Source of the DNA: Arthrobacter psychrochitiniphilus
GTDB taxonomy: Bacteria; Actinomycetota; Actinomycetes; Actinomycetales; Micrococcaceae
Direction: 5' to 3'
Assembly: GCF_003185915.1 (NCBI RefSeq)
Contig: NZ_QHLZ01000003.1
Span: 296,477-360,476 of the forward strand
DNA length: 64,000 nt
Part shown: positions 50,042-59,620 of the stretch, one piece after another
Layout of the letters: every line of letters starts with the position of its first letter
How positions within the stretch are numbered: position 1 is the stretch's first letter
Notes under the pieces: generated by a model
What the model was told of the DNA's origin: nothing
Seen by the model: the letters and a program-made list of their open reading frames with translations, nothing else
Database searches by the model: none
Position numbers and translations under genes: made by a program

Positions 50042-50923
50042 ATGGAACTGAAGCCGGGTGAATCCGCCACTATCAAGAGGGTTTACAACAACAACGTGTT
50101 GCTGGCCGGGCTCCCTGATGGCAGCGAGATGGTGCTGGTGGGCAAGGGCATTGGGTTCAACCACCGCCAGGGGGAAACTGTAGATGTTGAAGCGGCTGAT
50201 CAACGATTTGTGCCCGACGGCAGCTTCGCCGCCAGCCATGGCGCTGGTGTTCTCGGAGACGCGCCGCTGGAACAAATTGAAGTGGCGCGGGAAATCATGG
50301 CGATGGTCCAGGCAGAGCTGAGGCTTGAGCCCCGGCTGTCATTGCTGGTGCCCATCCTCGATCACATGGGTTTCGCTGTGCAGCGCGCCCGTGAAGGGAT
50401 CAAAGTTGACTTCCCGCTCCGCTGGGAAGTGGCACAGCTTTACCCGGCAGAGGGCAATCTTGGCCGGCGGGTTGTTGCCCTGATCAAGGAGCAGCTCGGT
50501 GTCCAACTCCAAGATGAAGAGTGGGTGGCGTTCGCCCTCCACTTCGTCAACCAGCAGTGGTCCACGTCCGACTTTTCCAAGACAGTTTCCATGACCGAGA
50601 CCATCGCCAAGGTTTTCACCCTGCTATCCGTGCGGTGGCAGAGCAACATTGATGAAAACGCACACAGTGCCGCTCGCTTTGTCACCCACCTGCGTTTCCT
50701 CTTTGCCCGCTCGGCCAAAGCCACCACCTCAGCCGTACTAGGGGTGGATGTTTTTGAGTCTGTGCGGCAGGCCTACCCGGAAGCCGCTGAAGCAGCGCTT
50801 GAGGTGGCCGAGCTCATTGGAGAAGCCCTGAACCGGCACCTCGGAGCGGACGAAGTTTCTTATCTGGCACTGCACACGAGCCGGCTCTACGTCGAAATGC
50901 TTAAAACGGAGAACTCACCATGA
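50042..50923 (+). CDS. BglG/LicT family transcription antiterminator
   Basis: A 293-residue protein with the RNA-binding CAT domain at the start (ATIKRVYNNNVLLAGLPDGSE) and two PTS regulation domains. The conserved histidines are visible as H108 (ILDHMGFAVQRAREG) and H167 (FALHFVN) in PRD1, and H216 (VTHLRFLFARS) and H278 (LALHTSRLY) in PRD2. PTS-dependent phosphorylation of these His controls dimerisation and RNA binding. It lies inside the PTS operon whose leader has a RAT-like sequence, which suggests substrate-induced antitermination. ATG start; 4-base overlap with ptsI. Confidence 0.92.
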   Translation: MELKPGESATIKRVYNNNVLLAGLPDGSEMVLVGKGIGFNHRQGETVDVEAADQRFVPDGSFAASHGAGVLGDAPLEQIEVAREIMAMVQAELRLEPRLSLLVPILDHMGFAVQRAREGIKVDFPLRWEVAQLYPAEGNLGRRVVALIKEQLGVQLQDEEWVAFALHFVNQQWSTSDFSKTVSMTETIAKVFTLLSVRWQSNIDENAHSAARFVTHLRFLFARSAKATTSAVLGVDVFESVRQAYPEAAEAALEVAELIGEALNRHLGADEVSYLALHTSRLYVEMLKTENSP

Positions 50924-52620
50924 TTGACAACGCTAGCGCCATCACCGGAACCGGTGTTGTGTCAGGGCTCGCCTACGCTCCGGCACTGTGGGTGAATCCG
51001 GAACCCGAGCTGGCCTCCAAGTATGAAGCCTTACTCGTGGAGGACGTCCGGGATGCCGAGGCAGAGCGGTGGAAAGCTGCTGCCGAGATGGTGGCGGCAC
51101 GTTTGTTCCAGCGGGCAGCCACGGGTTCTGGAGCGGCTGCCGATGTCCTCAGCGCCACCGCAGCGCTGGCTGGTGACCGCGGTCTGCAGCGAGCCACGCT
51201 GAAGATGATCGCTGCCGGTTCCACGGCGGAGGCTGCCACCGTCGCCGCGGTAGGCGCGTTCATCGTCAAGTTTGAGAAGTTGGGCGGGCTCATGGCGGAG
51301 CGGGTTGCTGATTTAGGTGATATCCGCAACCGCGTGGTCTCTGAACTGCTGGGCCTGCCAGAACCTGGAGTTCCCACTCCGGCGAGCCCCATCATCCTCT
51401 TGGCAGATGATCTTGCCCCGGCGGATACGGCAACACTTGACCCTGCCCTGATCCGGGGCATTGCCACCAGATTAGGCGGGCCCACCAGCCACACCGCCAT
51501 CATTGCCCGGCAGCTGGGCATCCCCTGCATTGTTGCTGCCGCAAACCTGGCAGATATTGTGGACGGTTCGGTGGTGCTCCTTGATGGTTTCGCAGGGACA
51601 GTGGAACGGGGGACCGTGCCGGCCGAGTCGGAGAGCAAGGTTTTGGCCGATGCCGAACGCCGGCTCGCCATCCAGTCCTGGCGAGGTCCGGGGCGGACCA
51701 AGGATGGAACAGCAATCGAAATACTGGCTAATGTTCAAGATGGTGCCGGTGCACGCATCGCGGCCGGATATCCCGCCCAAGGCGTGGGGCTATTCCGCAC
51801 TGAACTGTGTTTCCTCTCCGCCCAAAGTGAACCGTCGGTGACCGAGCAGGCCAGTATTTACGGCGAAGTGCTGGCTGCCTTCCCGGGACAGAAAGTTGTT
51901 TTCCGCACGCTCGACGCCGGATCGGATAAGCCGGTGCCCTTTGTCTCGCACCCGGATGAAGAAAATCCTGCCTTGGGTGTGCGTGGCATCCGGCTCGGCA
52001 ACGTGGAGCCCGGAATCATAGAGCGCCAACTTGACGCTCTAGCGCTGGCCGCCGAGCAGCAAGGTATTGCCGGCGCCAAAGTCATGGCACCCATGGTTGC
52101 CACCCTCGATGAGGCGCGGAACTTTGCTACAGCATGCCGGGCACGCAAGCTCTCGCCCGGGATCATGGTGGAGGTGCCCTCCGTGGCGCTGCTGGCAGAT
52201 GCCTTCATGGCAGAGGTGGACTTCTTCTCCATTGGCACCAACGATCTGACGCAGTACACCATGGCGGCGGACCGGATGGCACCCTCCCTGGCAGCACTGA
52301 CAGATCCTTGGCAGCCAGCCGTGCTGGCGCTGATCAGCTTGAGCGCCGCCGCCGGAATCCGCAGCCAAAAGCCTGTGGGCGTGTGCGGGGAGGCGGCGGC
52401 CGACCCACTGCTCGCCTGCATCCTGATCGGCCTGGGTGTGAGCAGCCTGTCCATGGCCCCGGCAGCACTTGCCGGTGTAGGCATCCAGCTGGGCGAGGTA
52501 ACACTGTCCCAGTGCCAAGAAGCTGCAGAAGCCGTCCTGCGCACCACCACCACTGAGCAGGCCAGGGCAACGGCCCGCGAGATGCTTTCACCAACCATCC
52601 ATAGCAATTCCAAGGAGTAA
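50920..52620 (+). CDS. ptsI: Phosphoenolpyruvate-protein phosphotransferase, EI
   Basis: A 566-residue enzyme I that takes phosphate from PEP and passes it to HPr. The phosphorylated His191 lies in GGPTSHTAIIARQLGIPC; the PEP site has RTLDAGSDKP and SIGTNDLTQYTMAADR, and GVCGEAAADPLLACIL carries the catalytic Cys. ATG start overlaps the antiterminator stop (ATGA). It is the general PTS component, here encoded inside a sugar-specific operon. Confidence 0.95.
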   Translation: MIDNASAITGTGVVSGLAYAPALWVNPEPELASKYEALLVEDVRDAEAERWKAAAEMVAARLFQRAATGSGAAADVLSATAALAGDRGLQRATLKMIAAGSTAEAATVAAVGAFIVKFEKLGGLMAERVADLGDIRNRVVSELLGLPEPGVPTPASPIILLADDLAPADTATLDPALIRGIATRLGGPTSHTAIIARQLGIPCIVAAANLADIVDGSVVLLDGFAGTVERGTVPAESESKVLADAERRLAIQSWRGPGRTKDGTAIEILANVQDGAGARIAAGYPAQGVGLFRTELCFLSAQSEPSVTEQASIYGEVLAAFPGQKVVFRTLDAGSDKPVPFVSHPDEENPALGVRGIRLGNVEPGIIERQLDALALAAEQQGIAGAKVMAPMVATLDEARNFATACRARKLSPGIMVEVPSVALLADAFMAEVDFFSIGTNDLTQYTMAADRMAPSLAALTDPWQPAVLALISLSAAAGIRSQKPVGVCGEAAADPLLACILIGLGVSSLSMAPAALAGVGIQLGEVTLSQCQEAAEAVLRTTTTEQARATAREMLSPTIHSNSKE

Positions 52621-52626
52621 GAAATT

Positions 52627-52884
52627 ATGGCCAAGCAAACAGTCACCGTTGGATCATCCGTGGGTCTGCACGCCCGCCCCGCAGCCGTCATCGCGACGGC
52701 GGCAGGTGCCTACGATGAGGAGATCCTGCTCAGCATTGACGGCGAAGACCCGGTGGAAGCCACCTCCGCGCTGATGATCATGACACTCGGCGCGGATTTC
52801 GGCATGTCAGTGGACGTTGAGTCGGAGAACGCTGACGCGGTTGCCGAAATCGCAGCACTTATTGCCAAAGATCTGGATTCCTAA
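52627..52884 (+). CDS. ptsH: Phosphocarrier protein HPr
   Basis: An 85-residue HPr. His15 in VGLHARPAA accepts phosphate from EI and donates it to EIIA. The region of the regulatory Ser46 reads EATSALMIM, so a seryl site may remain at Thr46/Ser47, but it lacks the usual context and HPr kinase control is doubtful. Last gene of the operon, 6 bases after ptsI, with an AGGAG ribosome site overlapping the end of ptsI. Confidence 0.95.
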   Translation: MAKQTVTVGSSVGLHARPAAVIATAAGAYDEEILLSIDGEDPVEATSALMIMTLGADFGMSVDVESENADAVAEIAALIAKDLDS

Positions 52885-52896
52885 AACCGTTCACCA

Positions 52897-52928
52897 CTAC
52901 ACCCCCGGTCTGCAGACCGGGGGTGTAG
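52897..52928 (+). terminator. Perfect palindromic terminator after ptsH
   Basis: A perfect 32-bp palindrome centred on 52912/52913 (left arm CTACACCCCCGGTCTG), 12 bases past the HPr stop. The RNA would form a very stable hairpin with an essentially minimal loop. No T run follows. Confidence 0.88.
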
Positions 52929-52929
52929 T

Positions 52930-53589
52930 AGCTTCCGCGCAGGACGTGATTTGACGGGGCGCAGCTTTGAGTCAAACCAGAAATGGGGAGTCCCTGAGGC
53001 GCTACCGCTCGGTACGGAATATGTGGTGGAGTACGCAACGAAGCAGTCTTACCATTGCTTCTGGAAGCTATGGCAAAGTGCAGATAAGGCAGGGATCTCT
53101 ATGATCTGGCTTGGGAGGGCTAGTTATGGAACCAACTCCATGCCAGGCGCAGACGCATCAAACGCTTGCAACTCCGCTCTTCGCCAGAGGTCATGGGGTC
53201 GCGGTGTTAGCTGTACTTCCGGCGATCGTTGAACTGCCGTGTAATCCTCAGTTTCTTGATGGATGAAGAGAACGTCATCTTTGAATACAATGGCGGCCCA
53301 CCGACTGCGCTGAGGTCTTCGCAGAGATGAACTAGCACCTAGATCTCACACCGGGTAGAGCTCACCCTGGTTTAGCCCGGAGATTGCCAAGTTTTGGTAC
53401 CCGGCACTGGGCCACGCCCGCCACAAACCCCATCGCCGGGCCCGCAGATCAGCTCGGTACCGGAGGTCGGGGCACCATTTTTATGGGCTTCCGGTTCCGC
53501 GCTCGCCACAAAATCCGCATCGGCCACCAAGTCCGTGCCCGCCACCAAGTCTGGACCCACTACAAAAGGCCACATCCCTGAAGGTGGCT
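52930..53589. other. Decayed gap without a convincing gene
   Basis: Both strands are open for at most about 100 codons and none resembles a known family. Short fragments look once-coding, for example a plus-strand stretch ending at about 53329 that reads MDEENVIFEYNGGPPTAL, but it has no start or family match. Degenerate GTGGC.GGCAC.GA repeats occur at about 53510-53560. Read together with the pseudogene on its right, this is an eroding region. Confidence 0.5.
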
Positions 53590-54251
53590 GCCCTCCATGT
53601 GCCGCGAACTTCGGATCCACTGTGATACTCCTTGCCGGCCGCGCAGGCGGCCATCTCCTTGGGCGCCACAACAAATGTTGTGCCCAAACGTGTCTTCGGA
53701 GTCGGGCGCCTCATGGATTGCATTGGCGCCCAGGACCGCCTTGACCGCGGTGAGGTTGTCTTGGCCACGTCCTGCATGGACTGATGGCCCGAGCGGAAGG
53801 TGTACTTGTTGGCGCCGGTGACCGCGTCAGTGGCTGCGGGGCCGGAAATGTAGAGGACCTTGTTCTGCTCGGCCTGCCCAACAAGTTTCAACGCAATGCC
53901 GGAGGAAGCGGTCCCGGCGAGGATCTTGTAATCCTTGCCGATGAGTTCCTTGGCAACAGTCAGCCTGGTCGGGATCCCCGCCGTCGTCGTGGTAGGCGAT
54001 GTTCAAGGCGGTCTCGCCTACCTTGTTGCTCCACTTGGTGGCGTAGTCCAGACCAGCCTGCAGGCCCTCGTAGTTGGCGTCACCGTGGACGGAAAGGGGT
54101 CCTGTCTTGGAGTGCACAATGCCGATGTTTACCGCTGCAGGGCTGTCGCTGCTTTGCGTCTCGGTGCCCGGAGTTGTGCTCGGTGCACAGGGGAAAGGGT
54201 GAGACCGGCGGTTAGCACCGCAGCGGTGAGGAACTTATTCGTTGCCGTCAC
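53590..54251 (-). pseudogene. Branched-chain amino acid binding protein (LivK-like), multiply frameshifted
   Basis: Segments in different frames join to one Peripla_BP_6 protein. GTG 54251 gives NKFLTAAVLTAGLTLS; after a frame change near 54198, CAPSTTPGTETQ continues to NIGIVHSKTGPLSVHGDAN and ETALNIAYHDDGGDP. A second change near 53965 leads to VAKELIGKDYKILAGTASSG, then ALKLVGQAEQNKVLYISGPA and YTFRSGHQSMQDV; a third near 53760 leads to LTAVKAVLGANAI. The C-terminal half is missing. The lipobox Cys survives in sequence but out of frame. The gene is dead. Confidence 0.82.
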
Positions 54252-54489
54252 CTCAGTGGCCTTTCGTTGCGGGTAGGCCCGCCGATGGAACTTTTCCCGG
54301 ATGCAGATGGGACTGGAATAAGTCCGTAACCTCAAAGGTGATTCAGATTACGTAAAAGACAGCATGCGGCGCATCCATCCGGTCACTTGGCGCCCTGCCT
54401 TGGCGCCCTGCCACGGGCCCTGCCACGGTGCCCAGCGAAGTGGTCAAGGTAGCCGGCCCGGCCCAAAAGCGTCAGGGGAACTGACTATT
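54252..54489. other. Short gap upstream of the SNF2 gene
   Basis: About 240 bases without a recognisable gene. An open frame runs into the SNF2 gene from 54364, but its codons (repeated GCCCTGCCACGGGCCC-like units) look non-coding. A promoter for the SNF2 gene would lie here; no strong -10 or -35 pair stands out. Confidence 0.4.
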
Positions 54490-57400
54490 GTGGAGGTTAT
54501 GGATCTTTCCCTTATCCCCTATGTGGAGTATGCGGCCCTCAGGGACCTTGTTGGACCGGCGGCAGTGCACCGCGGGCTTGACTACTCCAGCAATGGCTAT
54601 GTTCACAACATTGCGTGGGTTGAAGAACGGCTCCAATTACAGTGCCGAGTCAGCGGAAGCCGGGGAGAGACCTACACCACTAGTGCTTCCTTTGCGGATG
54701 AGCCCAAGGGTGCCGTCCTCACCGGAGGCGCGTGCAGCTGCCCGGTGGGCTGGAATTGTAAGCACGTGGCGGCCTTGGTGTTTTCCAGCAACTTCATGCT
54801 GGAAGAAACCGATCCTGCGGGGCTACCCGGCACGGCAATCGCTCCCGCCGCCAAGCGAATCGCCACGAAGAAGCCTGCCACCGAGCAGACCGGCAAGGTC
54901 CAAGCGCTCATGCCCAAAACAAAGAAGCCGGTTCCTGTCCAGCCAGCGCTTTGGGAACAAAAGCTTGAAGCGATTCTCCACCCACCAGTGGTGGCTGCGC
55001 CCTCGTATTGGGGCCGGATGCAGGCCGTGGGTGCTGGGGAAACCACAAGTCCTCTGGCGCTGCAATTTGAGTTGCTCGAAGAACCGGTGGATCCCTACGC
55101 AGCCCGGAGCTCGTCGCGGAAGAAGTCAAAAACCGGCCGCGTCAAAACCGAGCAGAAGCCGCGTGTACGGCTCGGGGTGCGCCCCGTCATGCGCAACGAG
55201 GCAAACAAGTGGGTTGTGGGCAAGCTCGCCTGGGACTCCATGCACCAGTTTTATTACATGGGTGGTTTGAATCCGGAGCACAAGAAGTGGCTGCAGGTCT
55301 TTGACTCCCTCTTTAAAACCACCAGAACCGGTTATGGCACTGGCAAGTGGATGTGTCTGGATGACTACAATTCGCCCCTGTTCTGGAACTTGCTGGCCCA
55401 GGCCCGTGAAATTGGTCTGGACTTTCTCACGTCGCGAAAGTCCACCACCGTCACGTGGGCCGCGGAGGTTGACGTGAGCACGGAGGTCATCTCCACGGAT
55501 GACGGCGGTATCCGCCTGGCCGCCCATGCAAACATCAACGGAACCGTGCTTGACACGGCCATGATGGGCACCCTCGGAACACCCGTTCATGGCATCTTTT
55601 GGTGGACCGGCGGAAACGAAAAAACCGCCCTCACCCAGCGCAATATCCATTTCGCGCCGGTCAAAGGAGCCGTGGGGGAAGCGCTGAAGTTGCTGATCGA
55701 GGGTAGGTCCCCGGTGGACATCCCCGCAGCCGCCCGGGAGCGCTTCCTCACCAACTACTACCCGCAGCTGCGCCACAGCATGGACCTGCGTTCTCATGAC
55801 GGCAGCACAGGATTGCCGGAAATTCGGGACCCGGAACTTGTCCTGACAGCCGTTCACATTCCGCCGGTTCCGGCCACCAAACCGGACCGGAGGCGCAAGG
55901 GCGCCACCCAGCCTGCCAGTCAGTCCGCCAAAGCAACCGGACCCGCTGTGGAGTTGCACTGGCATTGGGAATACGTTGTTGGCCAAGCGACCACCAGATA
56001 CCCCATGGTTCACGACGGCACCGGCCAACGTGATGATGATTTCGAGACCAGGCTGCTCCAGAATGTGGTGGAGGCGCTCGCCGATTTCCCCGCAGCCACC
56101 AGGGAATCCTTTCCTCACCCACCCAGCATGCATCCGGGCAGCAACGAGCCGGTGCATCTGAAGGATGTTGCCGCGGCCAGATTCAGCACCGAGGCGCTGC
56201 CCGCCCTGGCCGGCCTCGAGCAGGTGCGCGTGGACACTACCGGTTCGGTGCCGGACTATAAGGAGCTGACGGGGACCCCGCAGATTGGCATTAGCACCCG
56301 GGCAACGGGCGACGGCGACTGGTTTGATTTGGGTGTCACCGTCGCCTTGGGCGGGGCGGATATTCCGTTCGGCGAGTTGTTCTTGGCGCTGGCTTCGGAG
56401 GAAGAGCACCTGATGCTGCCCAGTGGGCACTATTTTTCACTGGACCAGCCCGAATTTGAGCAGCTGCGCCGGCTGATCGAGGAAGCCCGGAGCCTGCAAG
56501 AACCCGGGGAGTCCTTAAAGATCAGCCGCTACCAAGGCGGGCTGTGGGAAGAACTTAAGGAACTGGCCACCACGGCTGAGCAGGCGCAGGCGTGGGAGAA
56601 GTCCGTGTCCGGGCTGCTTGAACTGCAGGAGGTTGGCGCAGTTCCGGTCCCGGCAACACTTCATGCCTCACTGCGCCCCTACCAGCAGGAAGGATTCAAC
56701 TGGCTGGCGTTCCTGCATGAACATGGCTTGGGCGGGGTTTTGGCCGATGACATGGGGCTGGGCAAAACACTGCAGACCCTGGCTCTGATCACCCATGCCA
56801 AAGCAACGGCGCCCCACGGGAACTCGCTGCCGTTCCTCGTTGTTGCACCTACCTCGGTAGTGTCCAATTGGGAGGCCGAAGCCCGCCGTTTCGCGCCCAG
56901 CCTGACCACTACGGCCGTCACCGATACCCTGCGCAAGAGCGGCAGCGATGCCGCAGCATTGGTGAGCGGGGCCGACGTCGTGATTACCTCCTATGCACTC
57001 TTCCGCCTGGACAACCAGGCGTACGCGAGCCAAGCGTGGGCGGGGCTGATCCTTGATGAGGCCCAGTTTGCGAAGAACCACCTCACCAAGGCAAACCAGT
57101 TGGCGCGCACTTTCCCTGCCCCTTTCAAGCTGGCGATTACCGGCACGCCCATGGAAAACAACCTAATGGAGCTGTGGTCACTTTTCGCCATCACCGCCCC
57201 GGGGCTGTTCCCCTCGCCCACCCATTTTGCCGACTACTACCGCAAACCGGTGGAGAAGGACGGGGACGCGCAGCGGCTTGCGCAATTGCGGCGCCGCATC
57301 CGGCCACTGATCATGCGGCGCACCAAGGACGCCGTTGCCAAAGAGTTGCCGGCCAAGCAGGAACAGGTTCTGGAACTGGAACTCGCGCCCCGGCACCGGG

Positions 57401-58065
57401 TCATTTACCAGCGCCATCTGCAGCTTGAACGTCAAAAAGTCATGGGCCTGCTGGGGGACATGGACAAGAACCGCTTCGCGATTTTTAAATCTCTCACCAC
57501 GTTGCGGATGCTCAGCCTGGATGCCTCGTTGGTGGATCCGAAGTATGCCAGCGCCCCGTCCAGCAAGCTCGATGTGTTGTTTGAACAACTTGAGGACGTG
57601 GTGGCTGAGGGGCACCGGGCACTGATTTTTAGCCAATTCACCTCATTTTTGGGCAAGGCCAGGGAGCGTTTGGATGCGGCGGGGATTGAGTACGCCTATC
57701 TGGATGGGAAAACCCGCAAGCGAGGTGAGGTGATCGAGGGGTTCAAGTCCGGGACGGCGCCGGTGTTTTTGATCAGCCTGAAATCGGGCGGCTTTGGTCT
57801 AAACCTGACGGAAGCGGACTATTGCTTCCTGCTGGATCCTTGGTGGAACCCGGCCACCGAGAACCAGGCCGTGGACCGCACCCACAGGATCGGGCAGACA
57901 AAAAACGTCATGGTGTACCGTCTGGTCGCCAAGGACACCATCGAGGAGAAGGTCATGGCGTTGAAGGAAAAGAAGGCGAAACTGTTCACTTCCGTCATGG
58001 ATGATGATTCCATGTTCTCCTCCGCCATCACCTCCGAGGACGTGCGGGGACTCTTTGACGCGTAG
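54490..58065 (+). CDS. SNF2-family ATPase with SWIM zinc finger
   Basis: A 1191-residue protein. Near the N-terminus, SWIM-type zinc ligands are visible: C82, C84, C90 and H92 in CSCPVGWNCKH. The SNF2 ATPase has K759 in DDMGLGKTLQ, the DEAQ box at 856-859 (LILDEAQFAKN), FKLAITGTPMEN and the C-terminal core LKSGGFGLNL, DPWWNPATENQAVDR and HRIGQ. Such proteins remodel or translocate on DNA; SWIM fingers bind DNA or protein. GTG 54490 has AGGGGAA 9 bases upstream; ATG 54499 is the alternative. The 106 bases to the next gene hold only a weak palindrome. Confidence 0.9.
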   Translation: MEVMDLSLIPYVEYAALRDLVGPAAVHRGLDYSSNGYVHNIAWVEERLQLQCRVSGSRGETYTTSASFADEPKGAVLTGGACSCPVGWNCKHVAALVFSSNFMLEETDPAGLPGTAIAPAAKRIATKKPATEQTGKVQALMPKTKKPVPVQPALWEQKLEAILHPPVVAAPSYWGRMQAVGAGETTSPLALQFELLEEPVDPYAARSSSRKKSKTGRVKTEQKPRVRLGVRPVMRNEANKWVVGKLAWDSMHQFYYMGGLNPEHKKWLQVFDSLFKTTRTGYGTGKWMCLDDYNSPLFWNLLAQAREIGLDFLTSRKSTTVTWAAEVDVSTEVISTDDGGIRLAAHANINGTVLDTAMMGTLGTPVHGIFWWTGGNEKTALTQRNIHFAPVKGAVGEALKLLIEGRSPVDIPAAARERFLTNYYPQLRHSMDLRSHDGSTGLPEIRDPELVLTAVHIPPVPATKPDRRRKGATQPASQSAKATGPAVELHWHWEYVVGQATTRYPMVHDGTGQRDDDFETRLLQNVVEALADFPAATRESFPHPPSMHPGSNEPVHLKDVAAARFSTEALPALAGLEQVRVDTTGSVPDYKELTGTPQIGISTRATGDGDWFDLGVTVALGGADIPFGELFLALASEEEHLMLPSGHYFSLDQPEFEQLRRLIEEARSLQEPGESLKISRYQGGLWEELKELATTAEQAQAWEKSVSGLLELQEVGAVPVPATLHASLRPYQQEGFNWLAFLHEHGLGGVLADDMGLGKTLQTLALITHAKATAPHGNSLPFLVVAPTSVVSNWEAEARRFAPSLTTTAVTDTLRKSGSDAAALVSGADVVITSYALFRLDNQAYASQAWAGLILDEAQFAKNHLTKANQLARTFPAPFKLAITGTPMENNLMELWSLFAITAPGLFPSPTHFADYYRKPVEKDGDAQRLAQLRRRIRPLIMRRTKDAVAKELPAKQEQVLELELAPRHRVIYQRHLQLERQKVMGLLGDMDKNRFAIFKSLTTLRMLSLDASLVDPKYASAPSSKLDVLFEQLEDVVAEGHRALIFSQFTSFLGKARERLDAAGIEYAYLDGKTRKRGEVIEGFKSGTAPVFLISLKSGGFGLNLTEADYCFLLDPWWNPATENQAVDRTHRIGQTKNVMVYRLVAKDTIEEKVMALKEKKAKLFTSVMDDDSMFSSAITSEDVRGLFDA

Positions 58066-58171
58066 CGGCCGAGGACAGGAAGGCCACCATGGGGAGCTCT
58101 CTCCATGGCAGGACTAGATCGAGGGATGTAGCCTCAGAAGCAAGATAGGTCAGTCTAAAGTCAGCGAGGCA

Positions 58172-59620
58172 GTGGTGGCGCAATTCCTTGGTTCCGACGT
58201 AGGCGAGCTACGTGGTTTTGCTAAAGACATCTCTTCTGCGGCAGATGATCTGGACCTGGTGAGCAAAAAGCTCACACAACTGATTGTGCAAAATCGTGGC
58301 TGGCAAGGCCCTGATGCCCAGCGGTTCACCAGCCAATGGCACGGTAGGCACCGTCCCACGCTGGCAAAAGTGGTTCAAGGACTTCTCACCACGAGCAGGG
58401 AACTGCGGGTGCAGGCGGATGAACAAGAACGCACCAGCCTGGCTGCAGACATTACGTCCCCAGGTGGCGCAACGTCCGCGGATCACTCAAGTTCGCGGTA
58501 TCCGGACAGGGGCAGTGCCGATCTCAGCGAGCAGGCGTTGGCGGACTTGAAGGTATTGGTGGATAAGGCGGCGGATGCCAATAATATTTTCCGAGGTAAC
58601 GATGCAGACATTGAACAGCTGCGCAAGGCACTCGATGAACTGACCCCCGCAGAACTGGATCAGTTGCTGGCGAGCCTCTCTGACCAGGACCTTAACGCCC
58701 TGGGCCAGGCGCTTGCCAAGGACGGCAAGGGTATCTTCAACTGGGAAGGGACCACGCCATTTGAACGTCAAATACTGCTGGAGAAGATCCTGTCCAAAGC
58801 GTCACCAGAACAAGTTGCCCGGATTAAGGAACAAATCCCGTGGGTCCAGCCAAACGCCGTTGCTCAAGGTGATGCTGCACGCCCAGGCGGTGCTAACAGC
58901 GATGATTCAAATGAGTGGATGAATCCCTCCGGGCCCGTAGTGGGCACTCATCCGGGCAAGGATGATATCAGCCAAGGCGGTTATGGCGACTGTGTTGTTA
59001 TGGCCGGACTTGGGACAATAGTGGATAGGGACCCAAACTGGGTCCGGGATCATGTGGTGGACAACGGCAACGGCACTGTTTCAGTCCAGCTGTATGACAA
59101 GAACGGCAATCCCCAATGGGTGAGCGTTACCAATGATCTTCCAGCCGCGGACGGCGGAGCGCAGAAGGGGGCCCAGCCAGGGGTCAACGGGAATTGGCCC
59201 GCGTACGTTGAGAAGGCCTTGGTGCAGGTCTATGGCGAAGATGACAGCAATGATGGCACCAACAGCCACGGAGTCAAGGACAAGATTTACGGGCCGGGCG
59301 AATACCGGGCTATTGAAGGAAACTACGGCAAGGATGCACTGGCGTATCTAAGCGGAGATGATATTTCCACCATCACTTCATCCCAACAGTTGTGGTCTGC
59401 TGTGGAGAATGGGCAGCCTGCAATTGTGACAACCAAGTCCGAGTTACCCGACGGCGCTCCCGACGGATACGTTGCCGGCCATGCCTTCTTTGTTGACGGA
59501 ATGGATGCGGAGGGCAACATTATTTTGCAGAATCCCTGGGGCCCAGACAGGCCGAAGGTGCACATGAGCCCCCAACAATTTGAGGAAATGTTCGGTAATG
59601 CAAGTATTGTGGCGCCATGA
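58172..59620 (+). CDS. WXG100-like protein with calpain-type cysteine protease domain
   Basis: A 482-residue protein. Residues 1-90 form a helical hairpin like WXG100/ESAT-6-type proteins, with LIVQNRGWQGPDAQRFTSQW at the turn, and have no signal peptide. A Ser/Asp-rich linker and a helical region follow. Residues about 250-480 match calpain (peptidase C2): Cys274 in ISQGGYGDCVVMAG, His437 in VAGHAFFVDGM and Asn454 in LQNPWG, the full triad in the right order. Type VII secretion with action on a neighbour cell is inferred from the fold, not seen. The stop overlaps the lipoprotein start. GTG 58172 or 58175 could start it. Confidence 0.82.
   Translation: MVAQFLGSDVGELRGFAKDISSAADDLDLVSKKLTQLIVQNRGWQGPDAQRFTSQWHGRHRPTLAKVVQGLLTTSRELRVQADEQERTSLAADITSPGGATSADHSSSRYPDRGSADLSEQALADLKVLVDKAADANNIFRGNDADIEQLRKALDELTPAELDQLLASLSDQDLNALGQALAKDGKGIFNWEGTTPFERQILLEKILSKASPEQVARIKEQIPWVQPNAVAQGDAARPGGANSDDSNEWMNPSGPVVGTHPGKDDISQGGYGDCVVMAGLGTIVDRDPNWVRDHVVDNGNGTVSVQLYDKNGNPQWVSVTNDLPAADGGAQKGAQPGVNGNWPAYVEKALVQVYGEDDSNDGTNSHGVKDKIYGPGEYRAIEGNYGKDALAYLSGDDISTITSSQQLWSAVENGQPAIVTTKSELPDGAPDGYVAGHAFFVDGMDAEGNIILQNPWGPDRPKVHMSPQQFEEMFGNASIVAP

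Noticed and set aside
55126..56430. A 434-codon open frame opposite the SNF2 gene
   Set aside because: Shadow frame; the SNF2 frame has continuous recognisable structure through this part.
58087..58108. Small palindrome CCATGGGGAG/CTCTCCATGG after the SNF2 gene
   Set aside because: Only 8-10 bp with a very short loop and no T run; too weak to call a terminator.
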